Assembly: GCF_008254045.1 (NCBI RefSeq)
Contig: NZ_CP042425.1
Coordinates: forward strand, 5,332,001 to 5,396,000
Source of the DNA: Limnoglobus roseus
GTDB lineage: Bacteria; Planctomycetota; Planctomycetia; Gemmatales; Gemmataceae
Length of the DNA: 64,000 nt
Reading direction: 5' to 3'
A program made the position numbers and the translations under genes. Of the stretch, positions 56,489 through 63,895 are shown in pieces. The notes under the pieces were generated by a model. It saw nothing but the letters and a program-made list of their open reading frames with translations. It had not been told where the DNA came from and did no database searches. The number at the start of each line of letters is the position of its first letter. Positions within the stretch are counted from its first letter, which is position 1.

Positions 56489-56897
56489 TCAAGGGGAGTG
56501 GGCCGGCCTAAGGCGCTCGTTTCTCGCCCGGTCAGCCCAGGCGAGGAGGTCGAGGATCACGTTAGGGTTGACTGACTTGACGAAGTGGAACGAAATGTTC
56601 GCCCACACCGACCGGGTCCGGTGGGCGTCGTCGGCATGGCCGGTGACGGCAGCGATCACGGGCGTTGCCGGTGACGGCGAGTTGCTCGGCCACGCCCCAC
56701 CCGTTCATCCCGGGCATCAGGAGGTCGAGGAGGACGACGTTGGGCGGGGCCTCGGCCGCCGATCGGAGGGCGTCCCGGCCGCCGTACGCAGTCCGGACGC
56801 AGTACCCGTGGAGACTGAGGAAGGTAGCCATGGAGTCAGCAGCGTCGGCGTGGTCGTCGACGACGAGGACGAACCGCGGCGAGTGTTTGTTGTCCAC
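56489..56897 (-). pseudogene. response regulator receiver protein broken by a frameshift
   Basis: From ATG 56897 a receiver domain begins: 'FVLVVDDHADAADSMATFLS', the phospho-acceptor Asp in 'VVLLDLLMPGMNGWGVAEQL'. After 'AVTGN' the frame degenerates, while the adjacent frame continues the domain as 'VIAAVTGHADDAHRTRSVWA' then 'FHFVKSVNPNVILDLLAWAD', including the conserved Lys. Removing one base from the GGG at 56660-56662 restores a single 135-residue protein ending at 56489. It is a single-domain receiver, or a receiver gene in decay. The small gene at 56928-57143 lies just upstream on the same strand. Confidence 0.7.
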
Positions 56898-56927
56898 GAC
56901 AGACCTCCGGGGCGATCGCTCAGTCGG

Positions 56928-57143
56928 TCAGAGTTCTTGCCGGGGGTCACAGCCTTCGAGGACGCGGTCCACCCGCACGGCCTCCTCCCACGAGTGGCCG
57001 ACGCCGTGGACGTACCGGGTGTGCCCGGACGAACTGAACACCCCGATTTCGTACACCTCGACCCCGTCCCGGACGGTGATCTCGGCGAACGCCGTACGGC
57101 CCCACCGTTCTCGGGCGTAGGCGAGTGCTTCTTCGACGGACAT
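56928..57143 (-). CDS. small uncharacterised protein
   Basis: A 71-residue protein: MSVEEALAYARERWGRTAFA, 'ITVRDGVEVYEIGVFSSSGH' and 'GVGHSWEEAVRVDRVLEG'. The start at 57143 has GGGAGCGGAAG upstream. The alternating strand pattern and final helix look like a real folded domain, but no family is recognised. It lies 30 bases upstream of the broken response regulator on the same strand, so the two were probably an operon. Confidence 0.65.
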   Translation of the reverse strand: MSVEEALAYARERWGRTAFAEITVRDGVEVYEIGVFSSSGHTRYVHGVGHSWEEAVRVDRVLEGCDPRQEL

Positions 57144-57521
57144 GCTTCCGCTCCCACGGGCGACGGATCGGCGGGCGAGTCTCCCGTATTTCCTAGCCCG
57201 TCCCATGCCGCCGCCTGTCGGGAAGTTACTGACGCCGGCCGCGATGAGGGCCGCTGTTCGAACGGCCGCAGTTCCGGGAAACGCCGGCGCGGTCGCCTCC
57301 CAATCAGAATGGGGAGACTCCCGACACCGCCGCCTCTGTCCTGGCTATACCGCTTGCGTCCCCTCGGCCGGTCCTGGCCGGGGGCGCTGGGGGCGGGTCC
57401 GAGGGCATGGACCCGCTCCCTCCACTTCGTGCAACCCGCCCCGAAGAAGTAACCTCATCCGGTGCCGGCATCCCGATGTGGTCTGTTTTTTCGTGTCGGG
57501 TCCGCCGGCCGAGGTCAAACT
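57144..57521. other. intergenic region between divergent genes
   Basis: These 378 bases must contain promoters for the 71-residue gene (minus) and the acetyltransferase (plus). The open frames crossing it are low-complexity and lack starts with ribosome-binding sites. I see no strong hairpin or palindrome. Confidence 0.4.
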
Positions 57522-58097
57522 ATGACAGTCGGCAAAGGGCGGATCGCCAGCGGAGTGCGGTTGCGACCGTGGCAAGAAGCCGACGTGCCGGAGTTGGTCC
57601 GGCTCGCGGGCAGCCGGCGACTGGCCGATCAACTGCGGGACACCTTCCCACACCCGTACACGACGGAGGCCGGGCGGGGGTGGGTGGCGTTGGCCAATGC
57701 GCAGTCGCCCGTCACACACTTGGCGGTCGTGTGCGACGTGGTCCTGGTCGGCAGCGCTGGGTACGTCCCCGGCCGGGACGTCGAGCGGGTGAGCGCCGAG
57801 GTCGGGTACTGGGTGGGCGAGCCGCACTGGGGCAGAGGGCTGGCGACCGCCGCCCTGGTCGCGCTGGTCAATCACGTCTGCGATCGCGGTGGGTTCACCC
57901 GGCTGTTCGCCCTCCCGTTCGCAAGGAACGCGGCGTCCCGGAGGGTGCTGGAGAAGGCCGGGTTCACCCTCGACGCGGTGCTCCGGCAGAGCGCGATCAA
58001 GGGCGGCCGGGTCACGGACCAGGCGTTGTACTCGCTCGTACTGTCGGAGCGAGAGAGGTCCGCCGAACAAGGCGATACGCCGCAACCGGCACCCTGA
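57522..58097 (+). CDS. GNAT-family acetyltransferase, RimJ/RimL-like
   Basis: A 191-residue N-acetyltransferase: N-terminal 'VRLRPWQEADVPELVRLAGS', the acetyl-CoA-binding turn in 'GYWVGEPHWGRGLATAALVA' (consensus RGxA/G), and the C-terminal 'RLFALPFARNAASRRVLEKA' then 'GFTLDAVLRQSAIKGG'. The pattern matches the RimJ/RimL-like branch (Acetyltransf_3), which acetylates protein N-termini or small amines. The ATG at 57522 has GAGG 8 bases upstream. The C-terminal tail (about 15 residues) is low-complexity. Confidence 0.9.
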   Translation: MTVGKGRIASGVRLRPWQEADVPELVRLAGSRRLADQLRDTFPHPYTTEAGRGWVALANAQSPVTHLAVVCDVVLVGSAGYVPGRDVERVSAEVGYWVGEPHWGRGLATAALVALVNHVCDRGGFTRLFALPFARNAASRRVLEKAGFTLDAVLRQSAIKGGRVTDQALYSLVLSERERSAEQGDTPQPAP

Positions 58098-58156
58098 CCC
58101 TCTTCCCGCTCAGGCCACAGGTACGGTACCGAAGGCTGGCTTCTGAGGAGTTGCTC

Positions 58157-58584
58157 ATGCTGGACCTTGACCACCCACGGACCCCACACGTGTTCGCCGC
58201 GTCAAGGCAGGAGGACCTGATCCTCAACTACTGCAACCGCATCACCTTGTCGGCGGCCGGGGCCCGGCGGTTCATGGCCGAGGTGGTGCGGCCTACGTTC
58301 GCGGCCCTCCGCTGGCTGGCCACAAATCGGTTCGCCGACGAGCCGCACATCCCGGACGGGATTGCAGAGTTGGAGCGACAGATGGAACAACTCGCCGAGT
58401 TGCCCTCCGCGACCCTGACCACCATCACGGGGCGGCGTCGCATTGCCCCGCCTGCGGCGGTAAGCCGACTACTCCGAACAAGTACGACCCGACGCCGTAT
58501 TGTTTGACGTGCCTCGGCGTCATCGTACCCGGCTGGCAGTGGGTGTGTTCATGCGAGGAGGGCTTCGGGACGGACGCGATTTAG
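58157..58584 (+). CDS. uncharacterised protein, probably one protein split by a frameshift, with C-terminal zinc ribbon
   Basis: From ATG 58157 (GAGGAG 7 bases upstream) the frame encodes 116 residues to a stop at 58507, starting MLDLDHPRTPHVFAASRQED and running to 'GIAELERQMEQLAELPSATL'. After about 58426 it turns Arg-rich. The adjacent frame instead gives 'HHGAASHCPACGGKPTTPNK' then 'YCLTCLGVIVPGWQWVCSCE', ending at 58584: four Cys in CxxC pairs, a likely zinc ribbon. One missing base near 58428 (ACCACCATCAC) would join them into about 143 residues. I cannot tell decay from assembly error. No function is recognised. Confidence 0.55.
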
Positions 58585-58652
58585 CGGCCCGTGCGTTGCC
58601 CCCTAGCTCGGCCAGCCCTGTACGGGTTTGACGTTTGTTCCGCATTCCGATC

Positions 58653-58734
58653 GAGTGGGCCGAGAGGATGTAGGCACACGACTTGCTGGCTTCCTGCCGA
58701 GATTTGCATTCGCCTACCCTCGCTCGGCCCACTC
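58653..58734. repeat. inverted repeat abutting a start codon
   Basis: GAGTGGGCCGAG (58653-58664) and CTCGGCCCACTC (58723-58734) are perfect 12-bp arms. They extend inward, after a 6-base mismatch, with TAGGC/GCCTA. The loop is about 36 bases. The right arm ends exactly one base before the ATG at 58735. It may be a small miniature element, a terminator of the upstream gene, or an mRNA structure controlling the downstream start. Confidence 0.65.
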
Positions 58735-59013
58735 ATGACCGCCATACACCGAATCGACCCGGAGATCTGGGTGGAGACGCCCAAGGGCGGCGGCCTCGCC
58801 TACTTTCTGATCGACTACGGCCCGTCGATCAACACGATCTGGGTCGTCCGCCTGGACGCGACCGGCGACGTCATCCACGTCGAGTCGTCGGAAGTTCGCA
58901 TCCTCGGCAACCCGATGTGGCACATCCCCCACCCGCTCCCATTCGACCCGCTGGAGCCCCCGTCGGCGAACGGTGCGGCGACTCTGAATCGGATCAAGGT
59001 CCACGAGGAGTGA
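58735..59013 (+). CDS. small uncharacterised protein
   Basis: A 92-residue protein: MTAIHRIDPEIWVETPKGGG, 'YFLIDYGPSINTIWVVRLDA' and 'VESSEVRILGNPMWHIPHPL'. The alternating hydrophobic strands look like a small beta domain. No ribosome-binding site precedes the ATG; instead the right arm of a 12-bp inverted repeat directly abuts it. The frame is open upstream to 58591, but that part is low-complexity. The function is unknown. Confidence 0.55.
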   Translation: MTAIHRIDPEIWVETPKGGGLAYFLIDYGPSINTIWVVRLDATGDVIHVESSEVRILGNPMWHIPHPLPFDPLEPPSANGAATLNRIKVHEE

Positions 59014-59223
59014 GTGGTCGCCGGTGATGCCGGCCAGTCCACAAGCCCTCAACCCGTTCGTCCCGGCAGATTGGACGCGGGGAGCGGGCTGCGGCAGTTC
59101 ACGGGCACGTTACCCGCTTGGCACTCGCCGCGTACCACGACTGTGGCGCTAGGTCGAACCCCGTCGCCGGGGCCGCGGTGAGGCGGTGGGGTAAAGAGGA
59201 TCGGATCGTCCGGGTGAAGGGAA

Positions 59224-59240
59224 CGATTGTCCGACAATCG
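59224..59240. promoter_or_regulatory. 17-bp palindrome upstream of the ArsR-like fragment
   Basis: CGATTGTC-C-GACAATCG is a perfect inverted repeat with 8-bp arms, 83 bases before the ATG at 59324. ArsR-family repressors usually bind such sites in their own promoters, so this may be the old operator of the interrupted gene. Confidence 0.5.
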
Positions 59241-59323
59241 TCACCGCATTGTCCTTGCTCTACCCCGGCCGGCGTGTCATGTCGAGGGGATTGCCCGATC
59301 ACCTTCCTCCTCCAGCCCGAGCC

Positions 59324-59506
59324 ATGACTGAGCACAAAGTCGCCCGCGCCCACGCCACGAAGTTGACGGCCCGGGCGAACCCCGCGAGCCTGCACCTCGT
59401 CGACGCGATCGCGGCCCGGCCGTCCACCGTGGGCGAGCTGGCGACTCGCCTCCGCATGCCGTTCCAGACGGTCTCGCACCACCTCGGCTTTCTGAGGGCG
59501 GCCGGG
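59324..59506 (+). pseudogene. N-terminal fragment of an ArsR-family regulator, cut by a transposase remnant
   Basis: The first 61 residues from ATG 59324 (MTEHKVARAHATKLTARANP...) contain a winged-helix start: 'LHLVDAIAARPSTVGELATR' and 'RMPFQTVSHHLGFLRAAG', with the recognition helix matching ArsR proteins. At about 59507 the sequence changes into an IS701-like transposase reading. The wing and C-terminus are lost, so the regulator is not functional. Confidence 0.6.
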
Positions 59507-59938
59507 CAGCACGGGATGCGTGTCCGCCCCGAGCCGATCTGGCCATTGGTCGAGGAGCAACCCGACGGCGTGCTCACGTTCGCGTTGTCCGACCGGCCGG
59601 CCGGGGGCGCCGCGGCGGGCGGCGGTGCGGTCGTGGAAGTAGCGGAGGTGGGTGGAACAGGGGCACCAGCCGATGAAGGAGGAGTTGGGGTTGGATCACT
59701 TCGATGGCCGGAGCTGGCAGGGCTTCCATCACCACGCGGCGATGGTGCAGCGGGCGTACGGGTTCTCGCTGCTCGAACAGGCGCGACCGCAACCCGAGCC
59801 GACCGGCTCGGGAAAGGGGGGTATACCGCCGCGGACCGTGCCCGGCATCCGCCGTGCCCTCCAACGGTTGCTCGTGCCGTTGGCGAAATTCGATTGCTCC
59901 TACTATCGCGACCAACGCTCACTGCTTCTAACGGAGTA
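59507..59938 (+). mobile_element. C-terminal fragment of an IS701-family-like transposase
   Basis: Two frames together carry the end of a DDE transposase: 'PIWPLVEEQPDGVLTFALSD' and, after a shift near 59595, 'RRWVEQGHQPMKEELGLDHF' then 'GRSWQGFHHHAAMVQRAYGF' and 'RRALQRLLVPLAKFDC', ending at 59938. The pattern 'VEq.yq.mKeELGLDHFeGRSW.GfHHH' with its catalytic Glu is characteristic of this family. A TAG interrupts the frame before RRWVEQ. The N-terminal part and both terminal inverted repeats were not found, so this is a dead fragment. Confidence 0.75.
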
Positions 59939-59986
59939 GTGTTAACCAGCGGGGCTGTTAACTGGAGACGTCGAGAGTTTTTCTCC

Positions 59987-60033
59987 GTTCGTCTCGGGGT
60001 GCGAGACGAACCCAAGCGTTTCGCCTCGCACCC
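59987..60033. other. pair of mutually exclusive hairpins in a structured noncoding region
   Basis: GTTCGTCTC (59987-59995) pairs perfectly with GAGACGAAC (60003-60011) around a 7-base loop. GGGTGCGAG (59997-60005) pairs perfectly with CTCGCACCC (60025-60033). The two stems share bases 60003-60005 and the first loop, so they cannot form together. The 500-base gene-free stretch 59940-60440 also holds GGCTTG-GAAA-CAAGCC (60089-60104, GNRA-type loop) and the hairpin at 60115-60144. This could be a structured RNA or a leader, but no known class is recognised. Confidence 0.4.
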
Positions 60034-60114
60034 TCGATTGCGTTTTGCGAACCGGAGACTCTGGCCGAGACTTGATAAATGCGCGAAAGGCTTGGAAACA
60101 AGCCGGGAAATGCG

Positions 60115-60144
60115 AACGGCCGAGAGTTCATACTCTCGGCCGTT
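60115..60144. terminator. strong 13-bp hairpin, probable terminator
   Basis: AACGGCCGAGAGT and ACTCTCGGCCGTT form a perfect 13-bp stem with a 4-base loop (TCAT). It is followed on the plus strand by TCCGTT, without a long T run. It lies 45 bases beyond the 3' end of the tRNA-Asn fragment (minus strand) and downstream of the transposase remnant (plus strand), so it could terminate either. Confidence 0.6.
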
Positions 60145-60188
60145 TCCGTTAACCCGCCGGTCCAAAGTTCCGCGACCGGCCTGACGAA

Positions 60189-60240
60189 CTCCTCCGGTAG
60201 GATTCGAACCTACGACCCGCCGGTTAACGGCCGGCGGCTC
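60189..60240 (-). tRNA. 3' half of tRNA-Asn (GTT), incomplete; possible attachment-site remnant
   Basis: On the minus strand the D-stem 3' strand GAGC, anticodon arm GCCGG-CCGTTAA-CCGGC (anticodon GTT), variable loop GGGTC, T arm GTAGG-TTCGAAT-CCTAC and 3' acceptor strand CGGAGGA plus G are all present and paired. The 5' acceptor strand (expected TCCTCCG) and the D-stem 5' strand (expected GCTC) are absent. Base 33, almost always U, is C. No CCA is encoded. This is a tRNA fragment, not a working gene. Integrative elements commonly leave such 3' tRNA duplicates. Confidence 0.6.
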
Positions 60241-60440
60241 GGTCGACCGTCACACGCCCTCCGCCGACCGCTCCCGTTACGCCGGTCTCCGCCCGACGCG
60301 ACCACGGCCGTTCCGGCTTAATTGTCACCCCGTTTGCGTCACCTCTCTCTGACCGGGGGCGTTACCCCTCGGCGACGGCCCGCTCGCCCCCGCCCCGGCC
60401 TTCCGCCGGGGCGGCTCCATTTTCCGACGTGAGGTGACCC

Positions 60441-61436
60441 ATGCGACCGCGTGACGTTTCGAAGGCCCTGTCCGCCCTGATCCCGACCCGACGGCCCGTG
60501 TACCTGTGGGGGCCGCCCGGCGGCGGCAAGTCGAGCGTCGTCAAACAAGCCGCCGACGCCCTGAAGGTGAAGCTCGTCGACGTGCGGGCCACCCTCCTCG
60601 ACCCGGTCGACCTCCGCGGCCTGCCCAAGGTCACGGAGGACCGGGCCGAGTGGTGCCCGCCGGCGTTCCTCCCCCGCACCGGCGACGGCGTCCTGTTCCT
60701 CGACGAGCTCGCCCAGGCCCCGCCCCTGGTCCAGGCCGCGTGCCTGCAACTCGTCCTCGACCGGAAGGTCGGCGAGTACGAGCTCCCGCCCGGGTGGGCC
60801 GTCGTCGCCGCGAGCAACCGCCAGGACGACCGGGCGGGCACGCACCGCCTCATCACCCCCCTCCTGAACCGGTTCGTCCACTTGGACCTGGACGTCGACC
60901 CGGGGGACTGGCAGGCGTGGGCCGGCGCGAGCGGCGTTGCCCCGGAAGTCCGGGCGTTCCTCCAGTACCGGCCGGCGTTGCTCGCCCCGCTCGACCCGGT
61001 GGCGAGCCCGCGGGCGTTCCCGACGCCCCGGAGCTGGCAGTTCGTGTCCGACGTCCTGACGGGGACGCCGGCCGACCTGCTCCACCGGGTCGTCGCCGGG
61101 TGCGTCGGCGACGGCCCGGCGGCCGAGTTCGTCGGGTTTCTCCAACTGTACCGCGAGCTCCCCGACCTCGACGCCCTCGGGAAGCAGCCGGAGACCACGG
61201 CCGTGCCCCGCGAGCCGGCGGTCCTGTACGCCCTCGTCGGGGCGATCGCCGAGAAGTGCCGGGCCGACGCGGCCCCGGTGCACGGCTTGGTGCAGTACGC
61301 CCTCCGGTTGCCCGACGAGTTCGCCCTCCTCGCCCTCCGCGACGTCCTCGCCGTAAAGCCGGCGCTCGCCTCGCTGTCCGTCGTCCAGCAGTGGATCGCC
61401 CGGGCCCGGACGAAGGGCCTGTTCCTCGCCGCCTAA
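60441..61436 (+). CDS. MoxR-like AAA+ ATPase
   Basis: A 331-residue ATPase. Walker A is 'LWGPPGGGKSSVV' (24-33), Walker B 'GVLFLDEL' (83-90); sensor 1 is in 'WAVVAASNRQDDRAGTHRLI' and the arginine region in 'PLLNRFVHLDLDV'. MoxR-type ATPases act with VWA-domain partners as chaperones; such a partner is encoded two genes downstream. GAGGTGA precedes the ATG at 60441. It starts an operon of at least five genes, all on the plus strand with short gaps. No signal peptide is present, so it is cytoplasmic. Confidence 0.9.
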   Translation: MRPRDVSKALSALIPTRRPVYLWGPPGGGKSSVVKQAADALKVKLVDVRATLLDPVDLRGLPKVTEDRAEWCPPAFLPRTGDGVLFLDELAQAPPLVQAACLQLVLDRKVGEYELPPGWAVVAASNRQDDRAGTHRLITPLLNRFVHLDLDVDPGDWQAWAGASGVAPEVRAFLQYRPALLAPLDPVASPRAFPTPRSWQFVSDVLTGTPADLLHRVVAGCVGDGPAAEFVGFLQLYRELPDLDALGKQPETTAVPREPAVLYALVGAIAEKCRADAAPVHGLVQYALRLPDEFALLALRDVLAVKPALASLSVVQQWIARARTKGLFLAA

Positions 61437-61468
61437 CTCTTCCCCTTCATTCCCCAACCGAGATTGCC

Positions 61469-62317
61469 ATGATCGAATCCTGCCTCGACACCGGCGGGGC
61501 CGTCGCCTTCTGGACGGCCGCCGCGTTCACCGACCGCGACCGCCTCCGCGCCGGTCTGCTCCCCCTCGGCCTCGACGCGTTCGTCCCCGACCCGCGGCCG
61601 CCGGCCGGCGTGTTGAAGGACGCCCTGGAAGAAGCCCTCGGCGGGTCGCGGGTGCTCATCCGCCCGCTCGCCGACCGCGACGGGTTCACCGTCGTCAAGG
61701 AGGAGCGGGGCAAGCACGCGAACGCGTACGCCACGGCGTTGGTCGCCCGCGTCCGCGATGCCGCCTTGGCCACCGTCGAGTACGACCCGTTCGACGACCG
61801 GGCGGCGGCCGTCAACGCCGCCTTCCGCCGGCACGCCGGCCGCATCCCCGCCGCCCAACTGTCCGCGTGCCTGGTCAAGGTCGTGGAGTCCCTCGGCGGC
61901 ACGCGGCTGCGGCCGACGGGGGCCGTGTACTGGGTGCCCGGGCACAAGCTCGACGCGAGGGCGGCGGTGGCCAGAGCGGTGGAGGGGGCGTCGGACGGGC
62001 GGCCGAGTGCCGTGTACCTGATCCGCCACCGCCTCGACGCCGACGCCGTCCGGGCCGTCCGGGACGCCGTCGTCGGCGAGGTCCAGGCCGCCACCGCCCG
62101 GATCGCCGAGGAGGTCGCCGCCGGCGACCTCGGCCCGCGGGCGCTGGAGACGCGGCGGCAGCAGGCCCACAACCTCCGGGACAAGGTCCTCCTCTACGAA
62201 GACCTGCTGTCCGTCGGCCTGGCCGAGTTGCACCGGGCGGTCGACGCCGCCGACCAGGCCGCCGCCACCGCCACGCTGTTGCTGGCCGCCCAGCCGGCGG
62301 CGGCCGTCGGCGTGTAA
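61469..62317 (+). CDS. uncharacterised protein between MoxR and VWA genes
   Basis: A 282-residue soluble protein starting MIESCLDTGGAVAFWTAAAF. Features are 'LKDALEEALGGSRVLIRPLA', 'SLGGTRLRPTGAVYWVPGHK' and a long C-terminal helical region 'VRDAVVGEVQAATARIAEEV' with likely coiled coil. Similar mid-operon proteins with a 'GgvYfvP' segment occur beside MoxR/VWA pairs in phages and other mobile DNA, but I cannot name the family with confidence. It starts 33 bases after the ATPase stop. The ribosome-binding site is weak. It is probably part of the same complex or pathway. Confidence 0.75.
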   Translation: MIESCLDTGGAVAFWTAAAFTDRDRLRAGLLPLGLDAFVPDPRPPAGVLKDALEEALGGSRVLIRPLADRDGFTVVKEERGKHANAYATALVARVRDAALATVEYDPFDDRAAAVNAAFRRHAGRIPAAQLSACLVKVVESLGGTRLRPTGAVYWVPGHKLDARAAVARAVEGASDGRPSAVYLIRHRLDADAVRAVRDAVVGEVQAATARIAEEVAAGDLGPRALETRRQQAHNLRDKVLLYEDLLSVGLAELHRAVDAADQAAATATLLLAAQPAAAVGV

Positions 62318-62356
62318 CCCGATCCCCTTGCCACCACCGTCACCACGAAAGGAGAC

Positions 62357-63598
62357 ATGATGAAGTTGACCGCCGACCCGTTCGCCGCCCTCGAGGCGGA
62401 AGCCGCCAAGCAGGCCGCCGCGGAGGACGCGGCGAAGCGCCTGGCGGTCGCCCGGGCGAATCTGATCCTCGGCCGGGACGCGAAGAGTGCGTTCTTCGCC
62501 ACCCTGGCCTTGCGCCTGAGGCTCGACGTCGATTGGGCGTGCGGGACGATGGCCACGGACGGCCGCGTCCTCGCGTACGCCCCGGCGTTCGTGACCGGCC
62601 TGAGCCCGGCCGAACTCGTCGGCGTGCTCGCCCACGAGGTGCTGCACAACGCCCTCCTCCACCCGTTCCGCCGGGGCCCCCGCGACCCGGCCCGGTGGAA
62701 CGAGGCGTGCGACCTGGCCGTCAACCCCCTGCTGCTCGCCGCCGGGTTCGTCCTGCCCGCGTCCCGGCTGCTGCCGGGCGAGGGCCGGTACGCCGGGTTC
62801 CCGCCGGCGAAATCGGCCGACGAGTACTACGCCCTCCTGGCCGAGCCGCCCGCGAACGGCGGCACGGACGGAGAAGGAGGTGGTAACACCGGAAACGGTC
62901 ACGGCCCCGACCCCGGCGGGTGCGGGGGCGTGACGGACCCGGCGGCCGGGTCGCCCGCGGCGTGCGAGCAGGTGGCCGCCGCGTGGCAGGTCGCCGTCGT
63001 CCAGGCCGAGCACGTCGCGAAGGGCCGGGGCGAGTTGCCGGCCGGGATCGCCCGGACGGTCGAAACGGTTCGCCGCCCGCCGGTCGACTGGAAGGAGGAA
63101 TTGCGGGCGTTCGTGTCGGCCGCGGCCCGGAACGACTACGCGTGGTCTCGGCCGAACCGGCGGTTCTTGTGGCAGGGGTTGTACCTGCCCGGCCTGGCGT
63201 CCGAGGAACTCGGCGACGTGGTGATCGCCGTCGACACGTCGGGCTCGGTCGGGCCGGCCGAGTTGGCCGTGTTCGCCGGGGCCGTCGAGGACATCCTCTC
63301 GGCGTTCGCCTGTTCGGCCACCGTGCTGTACCACGACACCGAGGTCCAGGGCGTGCGGGCGTGGCGGTCGGGCGACGGGCCGCTGGTTCTCGACCCGGTC
63401 GGCGGCGGCGGCACGTCCCACGCGTGCGTGTTCGACTGGCTCGACCGGCAGGGCGTCTCGCCAGCGTGCGTCGTCTGTCTGACCGACCTGGAGACCCGCT
63501 TCCCCGACCGGCCGCCGGCCGTCCCCGTCCTGTGGGCCGTGGTCGGCGGCGCCGACACGCCCCCGCCGTTCGGCACGACCGTCCGCGTGACCGCGTGA
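62357..63598 (+). CDS. VWA-domain protein with N-terminal zinc-peptidase-like domain (DUF2201-like)
   Basis: A 413-residue protein. The N-terminal half has a zinc-binding HEVLHN (93-98) within 'LVGVLAHEVLHNALLHPFRR', typical of putative metallopeptidases. A Gly-rich linker (about 165-195) follows. The C-terminal half is a von Willebrand A-like domain with the MIDAS motif DTSGS (293-297) in 'DVVIAVDTSGSVGPAELAVF' and 'GGGTSHACVFDWL'. AAAGGAG lies close before the ATG. It should be the substrate-facing partner of the MoxR ATPase at 60441. Whether the HEVLHN site is proteolytic is unknown. Confidence 0.88.
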   Translation: MMKLTADPFAALEAEAAKQAAAEDAAKRLAVARANLILGRDAKSAFFATLALRLRLDVDWACGTMATDGRVLAYAPAFVTGLSPAELVGVLAHEVLHNALLHPFRRGPRDPARWNEACDLAVNPLLLAAGFVLPASRLLPGEGRYAGFPPAKSADEYYALLAEPPANGGTDGEGGGNTGNGHGPDPGGCGGVTDPAAGSPAACEQVAAAWQVAVVQAEHVAKGRGELPAGIARTVETVRRPPVDWKEELRAFVSAAARNDYAWSRPNRRFLWQGLYLPGLASEELGDVVIAVDTSGSVGPAELAVFAGAVEDILSAFACSATVLYHDTEVQGVRAWRSGDGPLVLDPVGGGGTSHACVFDWLDRQGVSPACVVCLTDLETRFPDRPPAVPVLWAVVGGADTPPPFGTTVRVTA

Positions 63599-63681
63599 CG
63601 GCCCGAACGGCGACCCCCCCGTGCGATCCGGCCCGGCGGCCGGGTCGCGTTCCCTGCCCCCTGTCCTTCGGAGACGACCCC

Positions 63682-63879
63682 ATGGCCGCCGACCCGGTCC
63701 CGCTCGACGAGTTCCTCGTCACCATCACCGTCCCCCGCGACCTCCCCGCCGCCGACGCGGCGCGGGCCCGCCGGACCCTCGACCACCCGGCCTTTCCGGC
63801 CGCCCTCCGCCGCCTGGCGGCCGCCCTCGTCCGCCGGTTCCCGACCCTCGCCGCCGTCACCGTGACGGTGGCCCGCTAA
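63682..63879 (+). CDS. small uncharacterised protein of the MoxR-VWA operon
   Basis: A 65-residue protein: MAADPVPLDEFLVTITVPRD, 'AARARRTLDHPAFPAALRRL' and 'RFPTLAAVTVTVAR'. GGAG sits 8 bases before the ATG at 63682. It has strand-helix-helix-strand character, so it is likely a real small domain. It is in line with, and 83 bases after, the VWA gene. The function is unknown. Confidence 0.65.
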   Translation: MAADPVPLDEFLVTITVPRDLPAADAARARRTLDHPAFPAALRRLAAALVRRFPTLAAVTVTVAR

Positions 63880-63895
63880 CCCTAGGAGGTCAAGA

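Noticed and set aside
60189..60330. Complete tRNA-Asn gene on the minus strand
   Set aside because: No 5' acceptor strand (TCCTCCG) or D-stem partner (GCTC) exists upstream within any tRNA-compatible distance.
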